NCBI GenBank assembly: GCA_003601775.1 | Contig: PIYN01000013.1 | Location: 1 to 34,807, forward strand | DNA: 34,807 bases | From: Candidatus Bathyarchaeota archaeon | GTDB taxonomy: Archaea; Thermoproteota; Bathyarchaeia; TCS64; PIYN01 | Reading direction: 5' to 3' | Shown: positions 1 through 9,269 of the stretch, in pieces | How positions within the stretch are numbered: position 1 is the stretch's first letter | Layout: every line of letters starts with the position of its first letter | Position numbers and translations under genes: made by a program | The notes under the pieces: generated by a model | The model's database searches: none | Told to the model about the DNA's origin: nothing | The model's input: the letters and a program-made list of their open reading frames with translations, nothing else

Positions 1-1
1 G

Positions 2-85
2 GAGATAGCAGAGATACAGGAGATGGCCACAAGAAACTGGCAAAAACTACTGAAAGCAGACGAAAGAGGAGAAGTAATCATATAA
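2..85 (+). CDS. C-terminal fragment of a gene entering from the left edge (...EIAEIQEMATRNWQKLLKADERGEVII*)
   Basis: Open frame from the window edge to TAA at 83-85; no recognisable family. Confidence 0.35.
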   Translation, partial: EIAEIQEMATRNWQKLLKADERGEVII

Positions 86-113
86 AAAAGGAGACTCCCC
101 GTTTTATTGTCTC

Positions 114-532
114 CTATTCTCTTAGAAGTCTGGAGATCTCCTCTGCGATTCTGTCGATCTCAAGGCCCAGTTGCCTGTTCTCCTTCTTCAATCTCTCATA
201 GACCCTTTGGAGCTCCAGGTTCTCCTCCTCAAGTTCCTTCAGGCGGGCCCTCAGCCTCGATACCTCCTCCATCAGCGCCTTGAGGACCCCTTCTCTCGAC
301 CCCTTCACCCGGGGAACCCCCTCCTGAGTTCGGTCGTCTCCTCGAGCATCTCCCGGACCTCCCTCCTTAGAGACCGATTCTCCAGCTCAATTTCTTGGAT
401 GAGCTCCCTAAGCCTGGAATTGGCCTCCTCCAGCTCCTCGATCCTCTTGCGCAGGGCAGAGGCTTCCCTCTTTAACTCCTCTATCTTAACATCTTCCTTT
501 GCCAACTTCCCTCTTCTTAGAGCGATAGCCAA
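114..532 (-). CDS. Small coiled-coil protein, seen as two ORFs (305-532 and 114-308) overlapping by GTGA; possibly one frameshifted gene
   Basis: Both translations are heptad-rich in E/L/R/K. They overlap 4 nt at 305-308, and a +1 in the C5 run at 317-321 would join them. Confidence 0.5.
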
Positions 533-617
533 GGGATATTAATTTTACCGTGGAAGAGGCACCCATTAGGGAGGAGAGGAGATAATAAGTCCGTGCAACA
601 GGTGGAGTGAGGTAGGG

Positions 618-756
618 GGGAGGGTTACCAGCTTCCCCGGCTTCGCATGGCCGAAGACCATACTACAACCGGGGACGGAGCGTGGTTTAACTTCCGAGTT
701 CGGAATGGGATCGGGTGGTTCCCACGCCCTTTGGCCGGTAACCCACTACCTTCCCC
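618..756 (-). rRNA. rrf: 5S ribosomal RNA
   Basis: The reverse complement contains CCCGATCCCATTCCGAACTCGGAAGTTAAACC, the universal 5S core, closed by a GGGTTACC/GGTAACCC terminal stem. Confidence 0.9.
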
Positions 757-779
757 CCCTCCCCCTTCCTTAAATTTTT

Positions 780-1110
780 CGGTCCCCTCGGGGGCCCTAC
801 CCACGTATTCGAACTCTATGACCCAGGCCATGAAACCGTCGTCCCACAGAACCCGTAGATCCTCCGCCACTCCTCCTTGAACTCCTCTAAGGAGTTCATC
901 CCCTCTTTAGCCAGGTCCTCCTCCGTCAGCTCCCCCAGCCTCTGCCTGTAGATCTTCTTAACCCTTATATACTCCCCCAGATTGTGGAAACCCACCCGGA
1001 TCGGGTATAGACCTCCCTCCCTGAGCCAGGGTCTTTTCATCCTCCTCGTCGCTGTCTTCTCCCCTCAAGACGATGAGGTTGATATAGCGTCTCTTGAAGG
1101 ATAGGGCCAT
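780..1110 (-). pseudogene. ASCH/PUA-like domain protein broken by two frame changes
   Basis: Minus-strand pieces in different frames concatenate: MALSFKRRYINLIVLRG / GEKTATRRMKRPWLREGGLYPIRVGFHNLGEYIRVKKIYRQRLGELTEEDLAKEGMNSLEEFKEEWRRIYG / WDDGFMAWVIEFEYVGR, resembling an ASCH-domain fold order. Confidence 0.6.
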
Positions 1111-1231
1111 CCCACCTCTCCATAAGACGTAGATGGATCGACCCCAAGAATTTTGGATCAAGGCTTTATAAAAGTCCCCGGCCCCTGAAAGAAAAATTAA
1201 AAAGGGAGTTGAAGGATGTAACCCTTCTGGA

Positions 1232-1398
1232 GGGGCCGTGGTCTAGCCAGGGTATGACACCGGGGATGGGTGGGAGCCCCCTCGGCGTAAAGTCGGGCTC
1301 CAGAAACCAGAATTTGGGTTTGCTGACCCGGGAGGGGATGAGGAGTTTTTGGAGCGGAAACCCGAATGTCGAGGGTTCAAATCCTTCCGGCCCCACCA
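1232..1398 (+). tRNA. tRNA-Trp (CCA anticodon at 1300-1302), encoded CCA, two apparent introns (about 1260-1292 and about 1304-1359)
   Basis: Acceptor GGGGCCG/CGGCCCC, T arm GAGGG-TTCAAAT-CCTTC, anticodon stem TCGGG-CTCCAGA-CCCGA after intron removal, D arm GTC...GAC, 3' CCA. Confidence 0.85.
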
Positions 1399-1507
1399 AT
1401 CAATTCCGGTTTATCATCGGCTTGATCCGTCCATGTTTGATGATTCTTCACGCTTCCATCTTAAATGGGGATAGGAAGAGATATATGGAGGGGGGTTAAA
1501 ATATTAA

Positions 1508-1969
1508 TTGATGATTAAAAGGATTCTCGTCCCGATAGATGGCTCTGAACCTTCTAATAGGGCCCTTGATTACGCCCTTGATTTGGCTGAGGAGCTTGAC
1601 GCTGAGGTCGTCATCCTCAGTGTAGTCCCCCCTGTCATCCTACCGGTCTTCTCTGAGGAGCCGGGCATCACACCCATCATCACCCCCCGGGATATAGATA
1701 GGTATAACTCGAAGTTGAGGGCTACCTTCGAGAATGTCCTGACCGAGGCCCTGGCGAGGGCTCGGGCCAAGAAGCCCAATCTGAGGGTCTCTACCAAGCT
1801 CTTGGAGGGGAGGCCTGCGGATAAGATCGTGGAGGTCGCGGAGAGGGAGGGCTTCGACCTCATCATCATGGGGAGCAGGGGCCTGAGCGGGCTGAGGGAG
1901 CTCCTCCTCGGGAGCACGACACGGAGGGTCGCCGACCACTGCACCAAGCCCCTTCTGATCATCAAGTGA
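1508..1969 (+). CDS. Universal stress protein (UspA family)
   Basis: KRILVPIDGSEPSNRALDYA start and C-terminal MGSRGLSGLRELLLGSTTRRVADHCTKPLLIIK (G-2X-G-9X-G-S/T ATP-binding motif). Confidence 0.93.
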   Translation: MMIKRILVPIDGSEPSNRALDYALDLAEELDAEVVILSVVPPVILPVFSEEPGITPIITPRDIDRYNSKLRATFENVLTEALARARAKKPNLRVSTKLLEGRPADKIVEVAEREGFDLIIMGSRGLSGLRELLLGSTTRRVADHCTKPLLIIK

Positions 1970-2017
1970 GGGTAACCGACACTCTTTTCTATCGAGTCGA
2001 CGCTACTACTCTGAGTC

Positions 2018-2932
2018 ATGTCTCCATCTCTCTCAAGTTTTGTTGAGGCCTATAGGGAGGCGGGGAGGATCGCGGCGGAGGTGAGGGAGAGGGCCAAGAG
2101 ACTTGTGAGGGCAAATAAGAGATTGATCGAGATCTGCGACAGGGTCGAGGGGTGGATCATGGAGCTGGGTGGCGCCCCGGCCTTCCCCTGCAACCTAAGC
2201 ATAAATGAGGTCGCGGCCCACTACACCTCCCCGCTCGGCGATAGGAGCGTCGTCCCGGATAGGAGCATCGTGAAGGTCGATCTTGGGGTGCATATCGATG
2301 GCTATATAGCGGATACGGCGGTGACCGTCTGCTTAAACCCGGAGTATGAGGACCTCAAGAGGGCGGCTGAGGAGGGGTTGCAGGCGGCCATCGAGGTACT
2401 GAGGGCGGGTATCAGGGCCTCTGAGGTCGGGGCCGTGATAGAGAGGAAGATTAGGGAGTGGGGCTTCAAGCCCATACGCAACCTGACGGGCCATAGGATC
2501 TCCAAGTACAATCTCCACGCGGGAGAGGTCATCCCGAACGTCCATTCCCGGCTCTGCAGGCAGAGACTCGCCGTCGGGGACATCTACGCCGTCGAGCCCT
2601 TCACGACGCTACCCACCGCGGCCGGAGAGGTCGTCAACGGGGCGTGGGGGCATATCTGCCTCTTCCAGAGGAAGAGGCCGGTCAAGGGCAGGACGGCGAA
2701 GGAGATGCTGAGCTTCATAAGGTCCTCCTATAAGACCCTCCCCTTCGCGGAGCGCTGGGTCCTCCGTCGCTTTCCCTCAGAAGTGGGTAAGGAGGCCTTC
2801 CAGGAGCTCCTCCGCTCTAAGTGCCTCCACACGTATCCGATCCTCGTTGAGAGATCCAGGGCCCCCGTCGCGCAGGCGGAGCATACCGTCCTGATCAGGG
2901 AGAATGGGTGTCAGGTCCTCACCGAGCTTTAG
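2018..2932 (+). CDS. map: Methionine aminopeptidase, type II
   Basis: Archaeal MetAP2 motifs: AFPCNLSINEVAAHYTSP, VKVDLGVHIDGYIADTAVTV, NLTGHRISKYNLHAGEVIPN, YAVEPFTT, AQAEHTVLI. Confidence 0.95.
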   Translation: MSPSLSSFVEAYREAGRIAAEVRERAKRLVRANKRLIEICDRVEGWIMELGGAPAFPCNLSINEVAAHYTSPLGDRSVVPDRSIVKVDLGVHIDGYIADTAVTVCLNPEYEDLKRAAEEGLQAAIEVLRAGIRASEVGAVIERKIREWGFKPIRNLTGHRISKYNLHAGEVIPNVHSRLCRQRLAVGDIYAVEPFTTLPTAAGEVVNGAWGHICLFQRKRPVKGRTAKEMLSFIRSSYKTLPFAERWVLRRFPSEVGKEAFQELLRSKCLHTYPILVERSRAPVAQAEHTVLIRENGCQVLTEL

Positions 2933-3335
2933 CCCTCTCCCGGCCGTAGATCTTCACTATGTTCATCTTCCCCTTGCATCGGGTGCATTCATCGGCTTCC
3001 TTGAAGAGGTAGTCCCCGCGCCTGAAGGGCCTGATCTTCTTCAGTCCGCAGGTCTTACACTCCAGGGTTGTGACGACCTCTACCTGGGGGATGGAGAAGA
3101 TCCTCTCTATGGTGGACCTTGAGCGGAAGAACATGTAGCCTATGAGGGCGAAGCCGCTGGTTCCCATGAGGAGGTAGAGGCTTGCCCTCGCTGGGTGATC
3201 GGAGAGGTAGGCGTCGAAGCCGAGGTAGAGGCTCAGGAGGGATAGGGCGCCGATGAAGAGGAGGGCGATGAGTAACGTCCTCGAGATGCCGAAGGTTGGG
3301 TAGACGGATCGGTCATATCCGCTCATCCTTCTCAC
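2919..3335 (-). CDS. Two-TM protein with C-terminal zinc ribbon
   Basis: Two hydrophobic segments, then CKTCGLKK...CTRCKGKMNI; 3' end overlaps map convergently. Confidence 0.6.
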   Translation of the reverse strand: MRRMSGYDRSVYPTFGISRTLLIALLFIGALSLLSLYLGFDAYLSDHPARASLYLLMGTSGFALIGYMFFRSRSTIERIFSIPQVEVVTTLECKTCGLKKIRPFRRGDYLFKEADECTRCKGKMNIVKIYGRERAKAR

Positions 3336-3337
3336 CC

Positions 3338-4483
3338 CTACTGGGCAATGCCCACGGTGTTCCCCACGCCGACGACGATGATGACCTCCCCCTCAGCCGT
3401 CCTCTCCCTCACGAAGCGCTTCACGGCCTCCACCGCCTTCTCAGCCCCGTTGAAGATAGCCTCCTTCATCGGAGCCACCACGTCCTTGATGTCCTCCTTG
3501 ATGGCTATGGCGTAGAGCGGGAGGTTGTACTTCAGGGCGACCTCCTCGATCTTGTACTTCTCAACCCCAAGCCCCCCGATCGCCGCCCCGACCCCCTCGG
3601 CTATGGACCCGAGTTCCTCGCCCTCCAACTTCGCCGCTGCATCGATCATGATGATCTTGGAGACCTTCCCTCCCCGCTCCTCTATGAGGTTCCTCACCGC
3701 GTCGCCGGGCTTCCCGACATTGCCCCCAGGCCCCTTCGCCTTCACCACCAAGAGGGTCCTCCCCTCGAAGGGGACCTCCGCGACCACGGTATCCTTGGCA
3801 ATGGTACGCCACTGGTGTCCCCACATGATCTTCGCCGCGACGAGGGCTCCGGCCCCATCCCCTATCGGCGTCCCCTGGGTGAAGGCCTGGAGGGCGCTGG
3901 AGTAGGCCTCGACCTCCTGCAGGATCATGGGGAGGACCATCTGGACCTGCATGATGATGTAGAGGTTCATCGTCTTCTTTCCGAGGATGAAATAATGGCG
4001 TATTATCTTGTAGATCGAGTTCAGCGCCATAGCAGCCTCCAAGAGGTTCTCCAGGTTGTGGATCTCCCACTCGTTTGCCTCGGGGGCGATGGTCCTCACG
4101 TCCTCCTCGAACCTCGTCTCCCTTACATTCACGATCTTATCCAGCTTCCAGACGACCCCGGCTGGGTCGAGGTCGACGGGGGTTATCATGAACTGCTCAA
4201 GGATCTGGTCTATGCGGGGTGCCGGGTCCTCCTTGGGCTTCCCCACCTCCCTCACGGCCTTCAGGGCGACCCTCCTCCCCTCGTCCCTGATCGCCTTCAG
4301 CCGCAGGAGCGCCCCCTCCACCTGCTTCAACATCATCATCGTCTGGATGCGCTGGGCATAGAAGAGATAGATGAAGAAGACTAGGGAGAAGATGATCTGC
4401 ATTATGGTCCCAAGGTCGTTCTTGGGTGGAATCAGTTGGCCGGCCTGCTGGAACATCCTCACTGCTTTTGGAAGCACATCCAA
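3338..4483 (-). CDS. Archaeal DUF1512-type conserved membrane-associated protein
   Basis: N-terminal TM, then a long conserved archaeal-type sequence (QRIQTMMMLKQVEGALLRLK..., NLLEAAMALNSIYKIIRHYF, GDGAGALVAAKIM). Confidence 0.7.
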   Translation of the reverse strand: MDVLPKAVRMFQQAGQLIPPKNDLGTIMQIIFSLVFFIYLFYAQRIQTMMMLKQVEGALLRLKAIRDEGRRVALKAVREVGKPKEDPAPRIDQILEQFMITPVDLDPAGVVWKLDKIVNVRETRFEEDVRTIAPEANEWEIHNLENLLEAAMALNSIYKIIRHYFILGKKTMNLYIIMQVQMVLPMILQEVEAYSSALQAFTQGTPIGDGAGALVAAKIMWGHQWRTIAKDTVVAEVPFEGRTLLVVKAKGPGGNVGKPGDAVRNLIEERGGKVSKIIMIDAAAKLEGEELGSIAEGVGAAIGGLGVEKYKIEEVALKYNLPLYAIAIKEDIKDVVAPMKEAIFNGAEKAVEAVKRFVRERTAEGEVIIVVGVGNTVGIAQ

Positions 4484-4557
4484 AGTTATAAACTTTGAGA
4501 TGTTCCTACACGATATAAAGAAGGGGTCACAACCCTCCTTCTCTTACCACTCGCCGG

Positions 4558-5400
4558 TTAATGTCCCTCTGGAGCCTCCTTCATCCTCCTCTCAATCGTA
4601 GAACCGCCGCTGTCGGGTTTCTTAGCCACCAATATTATCCTATTTGAGTCTATGGTGCAGGGGTTCAGGTCGAAGTCCCCGAAGGAACGGATGTACCTCC
4701 ACCCAGTCCTCTCAATGAGGTTGATGAGCTCATGGAGGGAGTATAGTCGAAGGCTCATCCTCACAGTCGCCCTATGTCTTAGGTCCTCTCCCCGCCTCTC
4801 GTAGTATTCGTAGGTCGCCACTATCTCGGAGTTCTCGAGGACCAGCCTCCTGGCGACTACGTTGACTACCCCACCTGCATGCTCATAGTAATCCCGGGGG
4901 ATGAAGTGTCGGACGATCCAGTCCCTATTCGCGACATCAATGACGAGGACCCCGCCTGGGGCTGAGAGGTCCCAGAGTTGCCCCAGCACCTTCTCGTCTT
5001 CCTCCCCATAGTAGCCCAGGCTCGTGAACATGTTTATCACGGCGTTGAAGCTGCCCAGATGGTCCTTCAGGACCTCTCTCACGTTCAGCATATCACCCAC
5101 GAGGAATTCGATGCTCTACTCGACTCCTCTGGCCTTCGCCAACTCCCGCGCACGGGCGATCAGGACCGGTGAGAGGTCGATGCCGGTGACCTGATAGCCC
5201 CGCTCGGCGAGGGGGACTGAGTGCCTCCCGATGCCGCAGCAGAGGTCCAAGATCCTCCCCTTGGGGGGGACGCCCTCCTCGGAGAAGATCCTTAGGAGTG
5301 CCTCGACCTCCTTCTCAGCCCTCTCAAGTCTACTCTCTAACTCCTCCCTGTAGAGTTCGCCCTCCTCGATGAAGAGCCTCTCCGTCTAGTGTGAATCCAT
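4558..5400 (-). pseudogene. Class I SAM-dependent methyltransferase interrupted by two in-frame TAG codons
   Basis: ATG at 5398-5400 after a GGAGAGGAGG stretch; frame reads MDSH*TERLF...GRILDLCCGIGRHSVPLAERGYQVTGIDLS...ARGVE*SIEFLVGDMLNV... to the end of the annotated ORF. Confidence 0.75.
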
Positions 5401-5498
5401 CAGCCTCCTCTCCGATCTGTAACCAGAAGGGAAACATAAATCCCTTTCGACCTTCGTAAAAACCTTTAAGGTCTGATCGACCTCTATCTCAAGGGGGA

Positions 5499-7124
5499 TT
5501 GGAGTTGAGTTTCGATATTCTCATAAGGAACGGGCGGGTCGTCGATGGGACGGGGAACCCCTGGTTCTGGTCAGATATCGGCATAAAGGATGGTAGGATC
5601 GCGGCGATGGGAGACCTCTCGGGGGAGGATGGGGAGAAGGTCATAGACGCCTCCGGCCTCGTCATCTCCCCGGGCTTCATAGACATCCACACCCACTCCG
5701 ACACCGTCCTCCTCGTCAACCCCACGGGAGACAGCCACATCATGCAGGGCGTGACGACGAACCTCATCGGGAACTGCGGGGGGAGCGTCGCCCCCGTCAG
5801 CGAGCCCATGAAGAGGCGCTACGAGGTGATGTTAAGGAGGTACGACCTCGAGATCGACTGGACGACACTGGGAGAGTTCTTAGAGAAGGTCGAGGAGAAG
5901 GGCACCTCCCTCAACGTCGCCTCCCTCGTCGGGAACGCCACCGTCAGGATGGCCGTCATGGGAATGGAGCGCCGAGCCCCGACGAAGGAGGAGCTGAAGG
6001 AGATGAAGGACCTCGTTGCTGAGGCAATGGAGGACGGCGCCTTTGGACTCTCCACAGGTCTCTTCTATGCACCCAGCGGGTATGCCAGCACCGATGAGGT
6101 GGTGGAGTTGGCGAAGGTCGCGGCCGAGTACGGCGGGATCTACGCCACCCATATCAGGGGGGAGGGGGACCCCCTGATCGAGGCCGTGAGGGAGGCCATC
6201 GAGATCGGGGAGAGAGCTGGGATACCCGTCGAGATCAGCCATCACAAGGCTATGGGGAAAAGGAACTGGGGGAAGGTGAAGGAGACGCTGAGGATGATGG
6301 AGGAGGCCCGGAGAAGGGGCATCGAGGTGACCTGTGACGTCTACGCCTGGAGAGCAGGGTCCACCGGCCTCACAGCCACGCTCCCCCACTGGGTCCATGA
6401 GGGGGGCCTCGAGAGGCTCCTGGAGAGGCTGAGGGACCCGGAGACGAGGCAGAGGATCAAGAGGGAGATGGCTGAGGGGACACCCGGCTGGGAGAGTATC
6501 GTCCACGAGATCGGATGGGAGAACGTGATGATCTCGGGCTGCCCGGGCCATAGGGAGTACGAGGGAAAGCGGGTGGCCGAGCTCGCAGAGGAGAAGGGCG
6601 TCGACCCCTACGACTTCGCCTTCGACCTCCTCATCGAGGAGAAGGGTAGGGTCTGGATGGTCATCTTCGGGATGTCACCTGAGGATGTCGCCACGGTCAT
6701 CAAGAGCCCCCTCTCCATGATCGCCTCTGATAGCAGCGCGATAGCCCCGAGGGGCCCTCTGGGGGAGGGGAAGCCCCATCCAAGGACCTATGGGAACTTC
6801 GTGAAGGTCCTCGGGGAGTACGTCAGGGAGAAGAGGCTGCTCACCCTCGAGGAGGCGGTGAGGAAGATGACCTCCATGCCTGCCCAGAAACTCGGCCTCC
6901 TCGACCGAGGGCTCCTGAGGGTCGGGAACTGGGCAGACGTAGTGATCTTCGACCCAGATAGGGTTGCCTCAAGGGCGACCTACTTGGACCCCCACCAGTT
7001 CCCTGTCGGGGTGGAGTGGGTCATCGTCAACGGCGTGGTAACGGTCGAGAAAGGGAAGCACACGGGGGCGAGAGCGGGGAAGGTCCTAAGAAAGTCGGCC
7101 ATTAGATACGGGAAACGACTTTAA
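5499..7124 (+). CDS. N-acyl-D-amino-acid deacylase (D-aminoacylase) family amidohydrolase
   Basis: DILIRNGRVVDGTGNPWFWSDIGIKDGRIAAMG, SPGFIDIHTHSD, GVTTNLIGNCGGSVAP, ATHIRGEGD, SHHKAMGKRNWG, SDSSAIAPRGP. Confidence 0.9.
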   Translation: MELSFDILIRNGRVVDGTGNPWFWSDIGIKDGRIAAMGDLSGEDGEKVIDASGLVISPGFIDIHTHSDTVLLVNPTGDSHIMQGVTTNLIGNCGGSVAPVSEPMKRRYEVMLRRYDLEIDWTTLGEFLEKVEEKGTSLNVASLVGNATVRMAVMGMERRAPTKEELKEMKDLVAEAMEDGAFGLSTGLFYAPSGYASTDEVVELAKVAAEYGGIYATHIRGEGDPLIEAVREAIEIGERAGIPVEISHHKAMGKRNWGKVKETLRMMEEARRRGIEVTCDVYAWRAGSTGLTATLPHWVHEGGLERLLERLRDPETRQRIKREMAEGTPGWESIVHEIGWENVMISGCPGHREYEGKRVAELAEEKGVDPYDFAFDLLIEEKGRVWMVIFGMSPEDVATVIKSPLSMIASDSSAIAPRGPLGEGKPHPRTYGNFVKVLGEYVREKRLLTLEEAVRKMTSMPAQKLGLLDRGLLRVGNWADVVIFDPDRVASRATYLDPHQFPVGVEWVIVNGVVTVEKGKHTGARAGKVLRKSAIRYGKRL

Positions 7125-7215
7125 TTCCACTTTTTCTGGAACTCATCAACAGTTGTTAAGCTGGATCTCACTCTCCTATAAGGCTTATAAACTCGTAGAA
7201 GGCAACTCCTAACTC

Positions 7216-7719
7216 ATGAAGGACCCCATCGTCCCGAAGATGGAAAAATTTAAATTATTTTGGAGGAACTGCCTCTTTCAGATCCTCCTCGCCACCCTAA
7301 CGATGTTTGCTATAATTCTGGTCCTAACCATAGAGCATGCGGTGATAATCTCCTCCCTCGGTTCTACGGTCTTCCTCCTCTTCGCGATGCCGAGGAGCGC
7401 CACCGCGAGACCGAGAAACGTCATCGGGGGATACCTCTCCGCCCTCCTCTCCGGATCCCTCTGCTCCTCAATACCCCATCCATCCCTACTCCATTCCATC
7501 GCCGTCTACTCTCTCGCCGTGGGCCTCTCCTTCGCGATGATGGTGGTTACAAGAACGGAGCACCCACCCGCGGCAGGCGCCGCCCTGGGGATCGCGACGA
7601 AGGGATTTTCTCCAAATACGATACTCACCGTAGCGCTCGTCGCCATGATGATCTCGTTGATCCATTCCTTCCTCAAACCTATCCTAAGGGACCTGACGCA
7701 GTCCCCGATGTCCCGCTGA
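7216..7719 (+). CDS. HPP family integral membrane protein
   Basis: Multi-TM; SLGSTVFLLFAMPRSATARPRNVIGGYLSALLSG and HPPAAGAALG motifs. Confidence 0.85.
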   Translation: MKDPIVPKMEKFKLFWRNCLFQILLATLTMFAIILVLTIEHAVIISSLGSTVFLLFAMPRSATARPRNVIGGYLSALLSGSLCSSIPHPSLLHSIAVYSLAVGLSFAMMVVTRTEHPPAAGAALGIATKGFSPNTILTVALVAMMISLIHSFLKPILRDLTQSPMSR

Positions 7720-7831
7720 GGTCTGTCCTGAGAGCCCCTCCTACATATGGATACGAGAGGATTGTTTGGAAGAGGTTTTAAGTTTGGTGTCCTAATCGTT
7801 CATCGAGTTTAGAAGTCTGAGATGCCGGTTC

Positions 7832-8728
7832 ATGCTACTCGTCGTTGGGAGCCTTGTGATAGACGAAGTCTTCCTCGGGGAGGGGAGGAGAAGGATCCAG
7901 GCTGGTGGAGCGGCCCTATACTCCTCCATCGCAGCTAAGAAGATGAACCTCGAGGTCGGGGTCGTATCGAAGGTAGGGTACGACTACCCAAGGGAATACC
8001 TCGAGGAGATGAGAACTCAGGGGATCGACCTCTCCCGCGTCAAGATTCTCCAGGACAGCCCCACCACGAGGTTTGTTCTGAGATATCGTGAGGAGAAGAG
8101 GAGGCTCTACCTCAAGGGGCGCTGTAAACCCATAGAGCCACAGGACCTGAGGAGGCTGAGGGCGGAGGCCGTGTATATCACCCCCGTCTTAGACGAGGTC
8201 CCGAGGGAGACGGTCTTGGAGATCTCGAGACGGTGTGAGACCCTCTCCCTCGACCCTCAGGGCTACGTAAGAGAAGGGAAGGGGGAAGAGGCCATAGAGC
8301 CACGACCCTGGTTCGACGCCGAGGTCCTCTCCCGCCTGAAGATCTTCAAATCGTCGATGGAAGAACTCCACTGGATCGCCGGATCGGGGGACCCCTGGAC
8401 CGCCATGGAGAGGATCAGGAGTTGCGGTCCGGAGATCGTCATGGTCACCTGGGGGAGGAAGGGGGCCCTGATGTCGGCGGAGGAGAGACGCTACCACATC
8501 CCCGCCTTCCCCACGACCAAGGCAATCGACCCGACGGGGGCTGGTGACGCCTTCATGGGCGGGTTCCTCTCACAGTACCTCCGAGGACGAGACCCCCTCT
8601 GGTCCGCCTCGGTCGGTGCAGCAGTCGCCTCCTGTATAGTCGAGACCCTTGGCTGTCGACTCCAAGCCTCCGTGAGGGAGATCCATGAGAGGGCAAACTG
8701 GGTATGGAAGAGAGTAAAGGAGATGTAG
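7832..8728 (+). CDS. PfkB/ribokinase-family carbohydrate kinase
   Basis: GGAALYSSIAAKKM N-terminal motif and C-terminal DPTGAGDAFMGGFLSQYL. Confidence 0.9.
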   Translation: MLLVVGSLVIDEVFLGEGRRRIQAGGAALYSSIAAKKMNLEVGVVSKVGYDYPREYLEEMRTQGIDLSRVKILQDSPTTRFVLRYREEKRRLYLKGRCKPIEPQDLRRLRAEAVYITPVLDEVPRETVLEISRRCETLSLDPQGYVREGKGEEAIEPRPWFDAEVLSRLKIFKSSMEELHWIAGSGDPWTAMERIRSCGPEIVMVTWGRKGALMSAEERRYHIPAFPTTKAIDPTGAGDAFMGGFLSQYLRGRDPLWSASVGAAVASCIVETLGCRLQASVREIHERANWVWKRVKEM

Positions 8729-8735
8729 AGAACTG

Positions 8736-9146
8736 CTAAGAGAGCCTGCCCTTAAGGAAGAGGAGGTAGTTACAGCCGATGACGCCGATCACGAGGAGGA
8801 TGATCCCCATGGTGAACATTATCCTGGACTGCCTCTCGTTGTACCTGATCTGGCTCCCCTTGTAGGAGAGGATGAAGCCCGAGAAGATGAAGATATAGAA
8901 GGCTATGCTGAGGAGGCTCTCGTTCAGGGTCTGCTCATGCATGAGGGGATGGACGGCGATCCACCCTCCTCGAGGGCCACGGAGTATGCTGGGCGGCCTC
9001 TCCAGGAGGTCATAGATCCCCCCTCCCATGATGAAGACTGCGAAGGCCATGAAGCCGAAGATCAGGAGACTCTGGGGGATCCTGAGCCGGAACCTCCTCG
9101 ACCTCCGCTTGAGTCCACGGAGGAAGCGTTGAACTCTCCGCTCCAT
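8736..9146 (-). CDS. Membrane protein resembling the eukaryotic oligosaccharyltransferase subunit OSTC / OST3-OST6 family
   Basis: GGGIYDLLERPPSILRG followed by two TM helices; pattern like OSTC GGIIYDVIVEPPSVGS and its TM layout. Confidence 0.6.
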   Translation of the reverse strand: MERRVQRFLRGLKRRSRRFRLRIPQSLLIFGFMAFAVFIMGGGIYDLLERPPSILRGPRGGWIAVHPLMHEQTLNESLLSIAFYIFIFSGFILSYKGSQIRYNERQSRIMFTMGIILLVIGVIGCNYLLFLKGRLS

Positions 9147-9269
9147 GCCTGAAACCCCGGCGATATCCTTGGTATACTGACCCTTTAGTTAGGTTTCCTC
9201 CCTCCTACAATATATGTCTTTACTCAGGGGCCCTCGAAAGGTTTTAAGGGTGGTTTCCTCTCCATCTCC

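Noticed and set aside
625-880. ORFs 625-870 (-) and 647-880 (+) as independent genes
   Set aside because: They run through the 5S rRNA; only the N-terminal part of 625-870 is meaningful, as the tail of the broken ASCH gene
1166-1399. ORF MVGPEGFEPSTFGFPLQKLLIPSR... as a protein
   Set aside because: It is the antisense translation of tRNA-Trp; GPEGFEPST is a well-known artefact of tRNA genes
3296-4384. 362-aa plus-strand ORF
   Set aside because: Antisense shadow of the DUF1512-type gene; low-complexity L/H/P/D composition typical of GC-rich antisense frames
5880-6551. 223-aa minus-strand ORF
   Set aside because: Antisense to the D-aminoacylase gene; shadow composition
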